From NCBI GenBank assembly GCA_046262935.1, contig JBHELT010000074.1:1-64000 (forward strand): a stretch of DNA of 64,000 bases. The letters run 5' to 3'. Shown here piece by piece: positions 8,458 through 17,529 of this stretch (its first letter is position 1; every line of letters begins with the position of its first letter). The notes below the pieces were generated by a model. That model was not told where the DNA came from, ran no database searches, and saw only the letters and a list, made by a program, of their open reading frames with translations. This stretch comes from JBHELT01 sp046262935 (lineage in GTDB: Bacteria > Actinomycetota > CADDZG01 > JAHWKV01). Made by a program: the position numbers and the translations under genes.

Positions 8458-9923
8458 GTACCTCCGCAGCCATCGTCCAGAAGCTCTGGAACTACTGCAA
8501 TGTCCTACGTGATGACGGGCTCTCTTACGGAGATTACGTCGAGCAACTTACTTATCTGCTCTTCCTCAAGATGGCGGACGAGCAGACGAAACCTCCGTTC
8601 AACAGGGCATCAGAGATCCCGGAAGGGTACGACTGGGCATCGCTCGTCAAACGCGACGGCGACGAACTTGAGACTCACTACCGCCACGCCCTCGAAGAAC
8701 TTGGAAGGTCGAAGGGCATGCTGGGTGTCATTTTTCGCAAGGCTCAGAACAAGATCCAGGACCCAGCCAAACTTCGCCGCCTCATCGCCGACCTCATCGA
8801 CCGAGAGCAGTGGATCTCATTGGATGCGGACGTTAAGGGAGATGCGTACGAGGGCTTACTAGAGAAGAACGCCGAGGACACCAAGACCGGCGCGGGCCAA
8901 TACTTCACTCCCCGTGCGTTGATCAGAGGGATCGTTGACGTCATGCGCCCAGAACCCGGAGCGACCATCTGCGACCCTGCATGCGGGACCGGGGGATTCT
9001 TCCTGGCTGCTCACGACTTCATCTCGAACAATTACAAGCTCGACAAGTCGCAGAAGCGTCACCTCAAACTCAACGCGTTTCGCGGGTGGGAGATTGTCGA
9101 CAACACGGCGCGCCTGTGCGCTATGAACCTCTTCTTACACGGGATCGGCAGCGATCAGAGTCCCATCACGGTCGCCGACAGCCTCGCCGCCGATCCCGGC
9201 GACAGATTCGACATGGTGCTTACCAATCCGCCATTCGGAAAAAAGTCGAGCGTAACCGTCGTCAACGAGGCAGGCGAGCAGGAGAAGGAGAGCCTAGTGG
9301 TTGTCCGCGACGACTTCTGGGCATCGACCTCGAACAAGCAGCTCAACTTCCTTCAGCACGTCAAGACGCTGGTTAAGATCAATGGCCGGGTCGCGATAGT
9401 CGTTCCGGACAATGTGCTCTTCGAAGGCGGAGCTGGCGAGACGATTCGTCGCAAGCTCTTACACGAATGTGACGTCCACACTCTCCTGAGGCTGCCCACC
9501 GGCATCTTCTACGCCCAAGGCGTGAAGGCGAATGTTCTCTTCTTCGACCGCAAGGAAGCAAGCGAGACTCCGTGGACGAAGAAAGTATGGATCTACGACT
9601 TTAGGACCAACGTGCACTTCACCCTCCGAACGAACCCGCTAAGCCGCGAACGTCTTGACGAATTCGTGAAGTCTTACAACCCTGACAATCGTCATCGTCG
9701 AAAGGAAACTGAGCGATTCCGGCCCTTCGACTACGACGAGATCGAGAAGCGCGACAAGGCGAGCGTCGACATCTTCTGGCTAAGAGACGACAGCTTGGAA
9801 GACTCTGCTGACCTGCCGTCTCCGGATGTCATCGCCCAAGAGATAGTCGAAGACCTGCAAGCGGCACTTGACCAATTCGCGCAGATCGCAGCCGACCTCG
9901 GTGGCAAAGAGAGTTTCGACTAG
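8454..9923 (+). CDS. hsdM: Type I restriction-modification methyltransferase subunit (HsdM)
   Basis: N6-adenine methyltransferase subunit (489 aa) that protects host DNA together with HsdS. The N-terminal helical HsdM_N region (about 1-140) carries YVEQLTYLLFLKMADEQ. It is followed by the catalytic domain with the SAM-binding motif DPACGTGGFF (from D174) and the catalytic motif NPPFG (from N258). GAGQYFTPR just before motif I is also typical. It overlaps the PIN gene by 4 bp at its start and converges on radC with a 4-bp overlap at its end. It is presumed to be the partner of hsdR-hsdS at 328-4421, although four genes separate them and the order R-S-(x4)-M is unusual. Confidence 0.95.
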   Translation: MSTSAAIVQKLWNYCNVLRDDGLSYGDYVEQLTYLLFLKMADEQTKPPFNRASEIPEGYDWASLVKRDGDELETHYRHALEELGRSKGMLGVIFRKAQNKIQDPAKLRRLIADLIDREQWISLDADVKGDAYEGLLEKNAEDTKTGAGQYFTPRALIRGIVDVMRPEPGATICDPACGTGGFFLAAHDFISNNYKLDKSQKRHLKLNAFRGWEIVDNTARLCAMNLFLHGIGSDQSPITVADSLAADPGDRFDMVLTNPPFGKKSSVTVVNEAGEQEKESLVVVRDDFWASTSNKQLNFLQHVKTLVKINGRVAIVVPDNVLFEGGAGETIRRKLLHECDVHTLLRLPTGIFYAQGVKANVLFFDRKEASETPWTKKVWIYDFRTNVHFTLRTNPLSRERLDEFVKSYNPDNRHRRKETERFRPFDYDEIEKRDKASVDIFWLRDDSLEDSADLPSPDVIAQEIVEDLQAALDQFAQIAADLGGKESFD

Positions 9924-10600
9924 TTGAAGAAACCGGCCTCTCTCATGCTCGCCCAATCCGTCGGCCCAAGAATGATGTGATCCACGAAGTTGAGTCCCGC
10001 GGCTTCGGCCCCTGCTCTCAGCAATCGCGTTGCTTCGACATCCTGCTTGCTGGGACGAAGCTGGCCTGAAGGATGGTTATGGGCAACTCCAAAGGTTGCG
10101 CCGCCGTTGCGAAGAACAGCAGCAAGGGTTTCGCGAATGGGGATAAGACAGGTATCTGATGAGCCCGAGGTCAGTAGTTGGACTCGTATAAGGCGGTTCC
10201 CGCCATCGAGGATAACCACGACGACCTGCTCTTGGTGGGGATCGTTCAGTCGACATCGGGCAAGGTGAGCAAGATCTTGAGGTCCGGAGACGACCGTTCG
10301 AAGATCCTCGGACAATCCCACCCGACGCCCCAATTCGAAGGCAGCCAGGAGTGAAGCCGCCTTGGCGGGCCCGATTCCCGGACTGGTGGCAAGATCCTCT
10401 AATCGGGCGTCAGCGAGCCGGTGGAGAGCCTGGTAGCCGCTCAGTAATCGTGAGGAAACACTAACTGCATTTTCGCCAGGTTTCCCACTGCGCAAAACGA
10501 GTGCGACGAGCTCGGCATCAGACAACGCCGAGGAGCCAAGTCGGTCCAACCGTTCCCTGGGTCTGTCACCTTTCGGTATGTCTGCAATACGAATCGCCAT
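9920..10600 (-). CDS. radC: RadC family JAB/MPN-domain protein
   Basis: A 226-aa protein with an N-terminal helix-hairpin-helix region (LATSPGIGPAKAASLLAAFELG) and a C-terminal JAMM metal-binding motif VAHNHPSGQLRPSKQD. RadC-like proteins (UPF0758) are widespread, often occur near mobile elements and restriction genes, and have no firmly established role; the older link to DNA repair has been questioned. ATG 10600 is preceded by ACTTTA (10607-10612), which reads TAAAGT on the coding strand 6 nt before the start, so the transcript is probably leaderless. It ends 4 bp inside hsdM. Confidence 0.9.
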   Translation of the reverse strand: MAIRIADIPKGDRPRERLDRLGSSALSDAELVALVLRSGKPGENAVSVSSRLLSGYQALHRLADARLEDLATSPGIGPAKAASLLAAFELGRRVGLSEDLRTVVSGPQDLAHLARCRLNDPHQEQVVVVILDGGNRLIRVQLLTSGSSDTCLIPIRETLAAVLRNGGATFGVAHNHPSGQLRPSKQDVEATRLLRAGAEAAGLNFVDHIILGPTDWASMREAGFFN

Positions 10601-10606
10601 ACCAGG

Positions 10607-10612
10607 ACTTTA
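10607..10612 (-). promoter_or_regulatory. Predicted -10 box of leaderless radC transcript
   Basis: TAAAGT on the minus strand, 6 nt upstream of the radC ATG, with no ribosome-binding site between. Confidence 0.35.
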
Positions 10613-10789
10613 GCGGCGGGCTCCGACAAAGAAGAAGATCGGTCGGGAACGCGGCAATGGGGCCAATTTCAGCCTGCCGGAAAGAGGCAGCGAGTCACCT
10701 TGGCCCCCACAAGCGTAGGTAAACTCGGACCGGCAACAGCATGTGGAGGGCCGAAGCGCGAGTTTTCTACCAGGTTTTCTACATGCCCC

Positions 10790-10862
10790 GCCCTCGTAGC
10801 TCAGTGGATAGAGCACAGGTTTCCTAAACCTGGTGTCGGAGGTTCGATTCCTCTCGGGGGCA
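10790..10862 (+). tRNA. tRNA-Arg (anticodon CCT)
   Basis: A complete cloverleaf can be drawn by hand. Acceptor stem GCCCTCG pairs with CGGGGGC (one G-T pair). The anticodon stem CAGGT/ACCTG encloses the loop TTCCTAA with anticodon CCT, reading AGG. The T arm is GGAGG TTCGATT CCTCT and the discriminator base is A. CCA is not encoded. A tyrosine recombinase gene begins about 125 bp downstream, so the 3' half is a likely attachment site. Confidence 0.95.
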
Positions 10863-10987
10863 CTCTGACCAGGGATAACGCACTCTGGGTCTCGCTAGTG
10901 GGTAACAAATGGGTAACAGAATCGCTGCGCCGTTACCCAACTCAACTTGCGCCAAGTCTTGTCATACCGCGTCTCTACTATGGATGC

Positions 10988-12166
10988 ATGGTGCAATCAG
11001 TTGTCCGCGATCGCTTTACGCATCGCGGTCACACGATCTTTCGTCATCGCAAGCGTTGGCGTTTCATGTGGAGACCCGAAGATCGATGGATCGCGCGGGA
11101 CACTCTCGACGCGGCGATCGCCGAGCTCGACCGTTTGATCGACCAGCGGCGACGAGAACGATCGGCCTCGCGTACAAGCGGATTGACAGCACGTGATCTT
11201 GTCGAGGAATGGTGGGGTCGAAAGAAGAGAGAGCTACGCGAGTCGACCGGCATGCGCTACGAAAGCGTCATCCGTGTGCACATCGACCCGAAGATAGGCG
11301 ATCTTTCTGCAAATGATCTCCGGCCCTTGGACGTCGAGGACTATTACGCTTCCGTGACCTATAAGACTGCGCTTGTATCTCGCGACGTCCTCGGCCCCGC
11401 CTTTCGATGGGGCTTGACCAATCGACTTGTACTGCGGCCCGACGGGCTCAACCCCTTCGAGCTCGTGAGGATCAATCGAGCACGTTGTCTGGGAGGGACC
11501 TACGAAAGCGAGTTTGAGGCGACTCAACGCGTTGAAGAGAAGTTGATTCCGTCCCCGGGCGAAGTCGAGAAGCTACTCGTCGATGCCGAGGTCCGCGGCG
11601 AAGATCGATGGTGGCTCTACCTTCGGCTCGCGGTCACCCTGGGGGCCCGGCCCGGTGAGATCTGCGCCTTGCGAAAGTGCGACTTAAACCAGAAAGAGCA
11701 CAGGATCAATATCGCTCGAAGCGCCAACAAGTTGACTTACAAGGTCACATCCGTGAAGAGGGCCAGCAGTATTCGAAGGCTGTATCTGGGGCCGCAGTTC
11801 TTTGACGACATCGGGCCGATTCTGGAAAACCTTGCCCCGGAGGAGTTCCTCTTTCCTGCGACGGGTCGGCGCTCTGGGTCACGTCGCATCGATTGTTGGA
11901 CTGCCAACGGTGCTTACGGTCGGATGCGGCGCGCAACCAAGCGCCTTGACCTTCCTCCATATACGCCACACTCGCTGCGCCACTTCTGTGCAACTCATCT
12001 CTTGGACCAAGGCTGGCCACCCATGCAGGTCGCCAGATGGCTGGGACATCGCAACGACACGATGGTCAGGCTTCTGTACGCCGCCCATATCGTAGAGGAG
12101 ACTCAAACCCAGATCGGCGAAGCCGCAGCGCGGCTAGTTCCACGGGCCTCTCACGGGCGGGGGTGA
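10988..12166 (+). CDS. Tyrosine recombinase / phage-type integrase
   Basis: Site-specific recombinase of about 392 aa. An N-terminal arm-binding region, a core-binding SAM-like domain near STGMRYESVIRVHIDPKIGD and a C-terminal catalytic domain are recognisable. The catalytic Arg is in TLGARPGEICALRKCDL, the HxxR motif is HSLRHF, and HRNDTMVRLLYAAH holds the second His and the nucleophilic Tyr region. ATG 10988 is chosen because the longer frame would run back through the tRNA. The gene follows tRNA-Arg directly, the usual placement of an integrase at the end of an integrated element. It overlaps the convergent MerR gene by 16 bp. It may be a remnant of the element that brought the defence genes, but no second attachment site was found. 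Confidence 0.9.
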   Translation: MVQSVVRDRFTHRGHTIFRHRKRWRFMWRPEDRWIARDTLDAAIAELDRLIDQRRRERSASRTSGLTARDLVEEWWGRKKRELRESTGMRYESVIRVHIDPKIGDLSANDLRPLDVEDYYASVTYKTALVSRDVLGPAFRWGLTNRLVLRPDGLNPFELVRINRARCLGGTYESEFEATQRVEEKLIPSPGEVEKLLVDAEVRGEDRWWLYLRLAVTLGARPGEICALRKCDLNQKEHRINIARSANKLTYKVTSVKRASSIRRLYLGPQFFDDIGPILENLAPEEFLFPATGRRSGSRRIDCWTANGAYGRMRRATKRLDLPPYTPHSLRHFCATHLLDQGWPPMQVARWLGHRNDTMVRLLYAAHIVEETQTQIGEAAARLVPRASHGRG

Positions 12167-12636
12167 CGGGCAGAATCATGCTTCTTGGGGCCATGAACGT
12201 GGGGACCGTGGCGCGGCCCGCCGTGTGGCGGCCGGTGGCCCTCGGGGTAATGCTCCTCCTTCATCCCCGTCGCCTCCTCGAATGCCTTCCGCTCGTAAAG
12301 GATGCGAAGCGCAGTCTCCACGAGGGCCGACTCATCCTTACTCTCAGCGGCTCGAGCGATATCTCTTTGAGCCAGATGCTTGAGCATCCGCACCCCTTCG
12401 ACACCCACTCCTGACTCCATCAGACGGCGCGTGAGCCGGGCGATGGCGAGATCTCGCGGTGAGTACCGGAGTTTGCCGTGCTCCTGCGAAGGGCTGATGA
12501 GCCCCTGCTCTTCCCAGTAACGCAGGATCCGCGGCGTCACCCCGACCTCGTCGGCCAGCCGCGGGATCGCCATCAGTTCCTCGTCGCGGTCTGGCTTCCG
12601 AGCGTGCGCGTGGGCGTCTGGTGAGTAATCTGACAT
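12151..12636 (-). CDS. MerR-family transcriptional regulator with a His-rich tail
   Basis: A regulator of about 161 aa. The winged helix-turn-helix is clear: LADEVGVTPRILRYWEEQGLISP followed by RYSPRDLAIARLTRRL. The HspR/MerR-type dimer helix follows. The C-terminal 40 residues are exceptionally His-rich (EEHYPEGHRPPHGG, RHGPHVHGPKKH), which suggests metal binding. ATG 12636 (MSDYSPDAHAHARK) is chosen since the longer frame would enter the divergent gene. It is divergent from the ArsB/NhaD-like permease gene at 12716 with an 80-bp shared promoter region, so it probably controls that gene. The effector is unknown; the His tail points to a metal or metalloid, but this is inference. Confidence 0.8.
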   Translation of the reverse strand: MSDYSPDAHAHARKPDRDEELMAIPRLADEVGVTPRILRYWEEQGLISPSQEHGKLRYSPRDLAIARLTRRLMESGVGVEGVRMLKHLAQRDIARAAESKDESALVETALRILYERKAFEEATGMKEEHYPEGHRPPHGGPRHGPHVHGPKKHDSARHPRP

Positions 12637-12715
12637 AATCGTGTAAGATTCTACCAGGAACCGCTCGCCGACGCCCAGGCGACCGACGACCCCACAACCG
12701 GGAATTGGAGCAGAC

Positions 12716-13732
12716 ATGTCTCGAATTGCGCCTCGAACCACCGGCAGATATGCCGCTATCCTGGCGTATTTGGACCTGACTCAATGGGTTCTGTGGGGCG
12801 CTGCGGTAGTACTTGGCGGGGTCGCCACCGTGTACCGGCCATGGGGGCTCTGGGCGGCTGCGCGGGTGACAGCGACGCCGTTCCTAACACTGGGAGCGAT
12901 CATCAGTGCGGCGGCGTTCGCTGATCACCTTGGCCTTTTCAAGGCAATGGCTCGCCTGCTGATTCCCTCCAAGTCCTCTGCTCTCGCCGCCGTCGCGGCG
13001 GTCCTGGGCTTCACCGCACTGTTGTCTGGGCTGGTGAACCTCGATGTTGCTGTGGTGGTGGCCATGCCACTCTCGCTTCGGGTCGCCTCGAGAACCGGCC
13101 TATCGGCTGGCCTTCTGGCCGCTGGAATCGCCGTCACGGCCAACGCGACATCGTTTCTGCTCCCGACATCGAACGTGACAACGCTTCTCATCCTGACGAG
13201 GGCTTCTGGGAGAACAGTGGACTACCTGGCGGGCTCGTGGATCGCCTGGATATTCGTCACGGTGCTTACCGTCGCCGCCCTTTCGTTGGTACTAGTCACA
13301 TCCAGAGGTCGCCGCGCGCCGGTGGCCGTGCAAGGCGGGGTCAAGTTGCGGGCGATCATCGATCTGGTGCCGCTGTTCTTTGCCGCATCGGCGATCCGGA
13401 CCCTTCTTGCGCCCGGAGTGTGGCTCCATGGCAGTTTCATCGAGCAGTTGTCTTGGGGCTCTGTGTTCGGTGCGACAGTCAACAATCTGCCAGCGGCCGC
13501 GGCGATCCACGCGTCGGGAGCTACTAACGTGTGGGCGGCGATCTTGGCGCTGTCCATCGGCCCGAACATGCTCTTCACCGGATCGGTCGCAACGCTGATC
13601 TGTCGGCGTATAGCACGCGACAGCGGCGCGAAGCTCTCGGCGTTGCCGTTCTCCGCCCTCGGCATCGGGCTGCTTCCAGCTCAGGTCGCAGTCGCGTATG
13701 TTGGGCTGCACCTGACAGATGCTCTGCGTTGA
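12716..13732 (+). CDS. ArsB/NhaD-type ion transporter-like membrane protein
   Basis: A polytopic membrane protein (338 aa, about 9-10 hydrophobic segments) of the ion-transporter superfamily that includes ArsB, CitM and NhaD. Recognisable elements are TANATSFLLPTSNVTTLLIL in the first half and GATVNNLPAAAA plus GPNMLFTGSVATLI in the second, matching the paired helix-breaking motifs of that superfamily. It is shorter than typical ArsB (about 430 aa) and appears to lack the first helices. GGAGCA precedes ATG 12716 at suitable spacing. Substrate is not determinable; arsenite, sodium or an organic anion are possible. Control by the divergent His-rich MerR protein is likely. Confidence 0.7.
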   Translation: MSRIAPRTTGRYAAILAYLDLTQWVLWGAAVVLGGVATVYRPWGLWAAARVTATPFLTLGAIISAAAFADHLGLFKAMARLLIPSKSSALAAVAAVLGFTALLSGLVNLDVAVVVAMPLSLRVASRTGLSAGLLAAGIAVTANATSFLLPTSNVTTLLILTRASGRTVDYLAGSWIAWIFVTVLTVAALSLVLVTSRGRRAPVAVQGGVKLRAIIDLVPLFFAASAIRTLLAPGVWLHGSFIEQLSWGSVFGATVNNLPAAAAIHASGATNVWAAILALSIGPNMLFTGSVATLICRRIARDSGAKLSALPFSALGIGLLPAQVAVAYVGLHLTDALR

Positions 13733-13886
13733 GCTTTGTGTGCAAATGCGTCGGTCGCGAACCACTCCTTGAAGACCGCTCCTAGGATCCCGGGAAATCT
13801 AGTGTCCCTCATGCGATGTTGCGCGTTGGATGGGGGCGATCCGTGGGCGGTGGCGGTATTCACCCGGACCTGCGATCTCACCTGCT

Positions 13887-13906
13887 AACTAGTCACCGCA
13901 CTAGTT
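13887..13906. promoter_or_regulatory. Inverted repeat AACTAGT-N6-ACTAGTT (probable operator)
   Basis: A perfect 7-bp inverted repeat with a 6-bp spacer, 28 bp upstream of the sensor-kinase start at 13935. Its size and symmetry fit a dimeric regulator. The rest of the 13733-13934 gap holds nothing else recognisable. Confidence 0.45.
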
Positions 13907-13934
13907 TGTTCGCACTATTCAGGCTCAACAAACG

Positions 13935-15800
13935 TTGGCCGAAATCAAAGGAAAGGCCAACTCCGGGCCGAGTTTGACTACGCCAAGAAACCGAAGGGGT
14001 GAGCGGTTGAGACTCAAGGACCATGTCGAAGCCCTTCTTACGGCTTTGGCATTCGTGTTTCTTCGCAGATTCGGGTTGATCGCTCCAACGCCGATCTGGA
14101 TATTGCTCACCCTGATCGCTGGTGGCGTTTTGTTAAGGGCGGTTGGGGATCACTTCTGGCCACCCGATGGAGATGCCGCGCAACTCCAGCTGCGCATCGC
14201 AACGGGGACCATCGCAAGCGCGCTGGTGATGTACGCGACAGGCTGGGGCCCGGTATTGGCGGTAGGTTACATGTTCACAGCCGGGGTGAACATCAAAGGT
14301 TCCGGCTCACGAGCAGCGAAACCGGCGATCGTTTGGGCCATCGTAGCGAGCGCTCTTGGGCAGGCAGCGGTGGCTATGGGGCTTGCCCCAACGCTTATCA
14401 CCCAGCCTTTGGTTCACGGCTTAGCAGGCCTAAGTCTTTTAGGGGCGGTGTTCGCTATCCGATTGGTCGGTCAATCGACGGCTGAGAGAGAAACGGCCGA
14501 GCAAGAGGTGGCCGCGGCCTTGCAAAGAGAGCAACGCGTTTCCACCGATCTGCGTCGCTTGAATGACGCAATAAAAGTTGTCGCGTCTTCGATGGATATG
14601 CGAGAGATGCTGGATGCGATAACTAGTTCGATCAATGATGCATTGGAAGGCAAGTTCGCAGCCATCTTATTCAGGGGTCCCGACGCGCTGATGACCGGGT
14701 CGCTGCGAGGAAGAATCCCACCGCGGCCGGGCATGATCCATCTACCTATAGAGGCGATCGCAGAAGAGAGTGCTTGTCCCTCGTCGATGGCACTGCATAC
14801 TGGAAAGCCGGTAGTGGTCCAAGACTTCCTCACCGCCACCGATCCAAAGATAGCGAAGTGGGCCCCCGACGCGGCATCTGTTGGCGTTAGGTCGATGGTC
14901 GCGATGCCCCTTGGTGTTCCTGCGATGGCTGTGCTCAACGTTTATTTCGCCCAACCGAACTCCATAAAAGATGATGATCTGAGGCTACTTAGCGCATTCG
15001 CCGAGGAGGCAACAGTAGCGATCGCAAGAGCCGATGCATACGACCGCGAACGCGACGCCGTTCGTCGCCTTCACGAACTCGATGAGATGAAAGATGAGTT
15101 CATCTCGACGGTTTCCCATGAGCTCAGAACCCCACTTACTACCATTGAAGGATTCGCCGACACCCTTCGACGTCGATGGGATGGACTAACCGATGAAGTC
15201 CGCCAGGACTTCGTTGGGAGGATCGGGCGCAACTCTGCTGAGATGCGCACTCTCATAGAAGACTTGCTCGAGATGTCACGGCTGGAGCGCCAAGACTACG
15301 AATTGAAAACCCGAGTACTCCCAGTCGCCGAGCAGGTCGCGTCGTGTTTACACTCGCTGGCGGATCTGTTCGCTGGCCGACTTATCGAAGTGAACGTTGA
15401 ATCGGGTTTGGCGATGCAGGCGGACCCGAGATCCTTCGATCGCGTGCTCGACAATGTGCTTACCAACGTTGCGAAATACTCACCGGCCGGCTCGCCAGTC
15501 CTGATCACGGCCATGCGCCAAGGGTTCGATATCGTGATTTCGGTTACGGACCAAGGCGCAGGTATCCCGCTAGATGAACAGGCGCGGATATTCGAACGCT
15601 TCTATCAAGGTTCAGGACGCAAACCGGGAAGGAGCGGAACTGGGATCGGGCTCAATATCGCACGACGCTACATCGAGATGCAGGGGGGACGGATCTGGGT
15701 AGAGAGTGAGCCGGGGAAGGGTTCAACGTTTTCATTCACTATCCCATCGGCCCATTCGACCAGAACTCCTCCAAGGCCCAAGGTGACAACAAAGACCTGA
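13935..15800 (+). CDS. GAF-domain membrane sensor histidine kinase
   Basis: A two-component kinase of 621 aa. The N-terminal third is membrane-embedded (about 4-5 segments between residues 35 and 175). A short coiled coil and a GAF domain (about 205-370) follow. The HisKA phosphoacceptor motif is FISTVSHELRTPLTTIEGF. The ATPase domain has N box DRVLDNVLTNVAKYSP, G1 DQGAGIP and G2 GTGIGLNIA. It would autophosphorylate in response to a ligand bound by the GAF or membrane part. No response regulator is adjacent, so it is an orphan here. TTG 13935 has no ribosome-binding site; TTG 14007, preceded by AGGGGTGAG, is a good alternative. The inverted repeat at 13887-13906 is probably its operator. Confidence 0.9.
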   Translation: MAEIKGKANSGPSLTTPRNRRGERLRLKDHVEALLTALAFVFLRRFGLIAPTPIWILLTLIAGGVLLRAVGDHFWPPDGDAAQLQLRIATGTIASALVMYATGWGPVLAVGYMFTAGVNIKGSGSRAAKPAIVWAIVASALGQAAVAMGLAPTLITQPLVHGLAGLSLLGAVFAIRLVGQSTAERETAEQEVAAALQREQRVSTDLRRLNDAIKVVASSMDMREMLDAITSSINDALEGKFAAILFRGPDALMTGSLRGRIPPRPGMIHLPIEAIAEESACPSSMALHTGKPVVVQDFLTATDPKIAKWAPDAASVGVRSMVAMPLGVPAMAVLNVYFAQPNSIKDDDLRLLSAFAEEATVAIARADAYDRERDAVRRLHELDEMKDEFISTVSHELRTPLTTIEGFADTLRRRWDGLTDEVRQDFVGRIGRNSAEMRTLIEDLLEMSRLERQDYELKTRVLPVAEQVASCLHSLADLFAGRLIEVNVESGLAMQADPRSFDRVLDNVLTNVAKYSPAGSPVLITAMRQGFDIVISVTDQGAGIPLDEQARIFERFYQGSGRKPGRSGTGIGLNIARRYIEMQGGRIWVESEPGKGSTFSFTIPSAHSTRTPPRPKVTTKT

Positions 15801-15804
15801 TCCC

Positions 15805-17036
15805 CTAGAACTTCACTTGCAGTTCGGTCAATCCCCTGAGGACTATGTTGGGCTTATAGACCAAAGCTTCGTCGCTGAGGCTCATGGTGGGAAGTCGTTC
15901 GAACAATCTCTGCAGAACCATCCTGCCTTCGAGCCTCGCTAGCGGCGCCCCGAGGCAGAAGTGGATGCCGTTGCTGAACGAGACATGCGGATTCTTAACG
16001 CGAGACACGTCGAAGCGGTCTGGTTGATCGAAAGCTTCTGGATCACGATTCGCGGAACCAACGAGCAGGATCATCTCCTGCCCCTTGTCGATGTCATATC
16101 CACCAACCTTCATCGGCTCGCGGGCGACCCGCGACGTCAACTGCACCGGCGGGTCGAACCGCAAAACTTCCTCGACCAGGTTCCGCCAACCTGAAGCCGA
16201 AGCTCCTTCATTGGCAACGCCAACCTGGTCGGGATTTCTAAGCAGCGCCAAAACTCCATTGGCGATCAGGTTCACCGTTGTTTCGTGTCCCGCCACGAGC
16301 AACAGCACGCAGGTAGTCAGCATCTCTTCCTCGGTCAATTTCTGGCCTTGGTTCTCGGATTGGATCAAACCACTCAAAAGATCGTCGGTTGGGTTGGCCC
16401 TGCGTAGCTTGATCAACTGAAGGAAGTACTCATGGAACTCGTCGTCGGCCTGCTGACGCTGCTTGAGACCTCGTCTGGTAACTCAGTCACTGGGTCCAAA
16501 CTGCTTGCCAACTCTCGCGACCAAGCCCTGAAGCGCTCTCTATCTTCGAGGGGTACTCCCAACATCTCGCAGATGACCGTCACCGGTATGGGATACGCGA
16601 TGGATTCGATGATGTCCATGTGACCCTCAGCCGATGCCAGATCGATCGCCTCATCTATCAACGAGGCGATACGAGGACGAAGGTCATCGACCGTTCTTGG
16701 CGTGAATGCCTTTGAAACCAAGTTCCGCAAACGCGTGTGGTTTGGAGGATCCATGAAAAGGAAAGACTGGGTGCGCTCTTGCCACTCGATGGCGGTCGGA
16801 TCGTTGGCTTCAAGCATCTGGGTGAATTCCTGCGAATTCCTGAAGTCCGAGGACGACAAGGGATCTTGCAAGATGCGCACACAGTCAGCATGGCGAGCAA
16901 CTATGACGGAGCCGAAAGGGCTACGGTGGATCGGAGCTTCTTGACGCACGCGAGCGAACGCGGGATAGGGATCTTTCTTGAATTCGGGGTCGAACGGATT
17001 GAAGATGATCTCGTTCAAGACAGGTACTGCGTTCAT
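15805..17036 (-). pseudogene. Cytochrome P450, split by a single-base frameshift
   Basis: Heme monooxygenase of the soluble bacterial type, about 410 aa if read through. The N-terminal part starts at ATG 17036 (MNAVPVLNEIIFNPFDPEF) and contains FMDPPNHTRLRNLVSKAFTPR. The C-terminal part has the oxygen-binding helix VAGHETTVNLIANG, the ExxR motif EEVLR and the heme loop FSNGIHFCLGAPLARLEG. The two halves are in different frames. Adding one base in TTGA around 16462-16466 restores ELPDEVSxQRQQADDEFHEYF and joins them perfectly. Everything else looks functional, so this is either a very recent inactivation or a sequencing or assembly error. Confidence 0.85.
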
Positions 17037-17111
17037 GCGGTCACTCTAAAGCAATGCAGGCGTTACGTTTCAGGATGAGCATTTGTGCAACGTAAGTGGT
17101 GATGAATCGTT

Positions 17112-17429
17112 ATGACACATGAAGAACCGAGGTTCACATTGTTCGAAGATCTCTCAAGGAAAGCGCGGGGGGAACTGCGTGCCACCGGCATCGTCTATCT
17201 GCTCGACTTTGCGGGTCCGACGGAACCTTTGTCGCCACTGGGTGAGAGCTTGCCTCGCATCGTTGGATATTGGGAGGCCGAACTCGACGGACAGGACGTG
17301 GTCATCGAGGCGGCGCCAGGCTTCGAAGAACTAGGCAAAGCGCTTTCATGGGCGCGGGAGCGAGCCAGCGTGGTTTTGCTGTCATCGCCTGACGGAACCA
17401 TCCTCTACGGCGACACCGACCCGAGGTAG
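17112..17429 (+). CDS. Small hypothetical protein
   Basis: A 105-aa acidic soluble protein starting MTHEEPRFTLFEDLSR and ending GTILYGDTDPR. No family is recognised. The pattern of alternating hydrophobic residues (IVYLLDF, IVGYWEAEL, ASVVLLSSPDG) suggests an alpha/beta fold. It is divergent from the P450 gene and precedes the alcohol dehydrogenase gene by 100 bp. The intact frame, plausible start and lack of a competing antisense gene support it as real. Confidence 0.5.
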   Translation: MTHEEPRFTLFEDLSRKARGELRATGIVYLLDFAGPTEPLSPLGESLPRIVGYWEAELDGQDVVIEAAPGFEELGKALSWARERASVVLLSSPDGTILYGDTDPR

Positions 17430-17529
17430 CTTCGGGGAGCTAACTCCGCTCCTGATCTCCTGCAACTCCTGTGTCGGGTTAGGCTCGGCGCTGGAACGGG
17501 GCGAAGTCCGTGATGCTCTCGGAGGTCAG

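Noticed and set aside
10840..10875. Direct repeat of the tRNA-Arg 3' end as the second attachment site
   Set aside because: No second copy of the 3' half longer than about 10 bp was found by eye; short matches to the 79-bp repeat (CTCGGGGGC) are probably chance.
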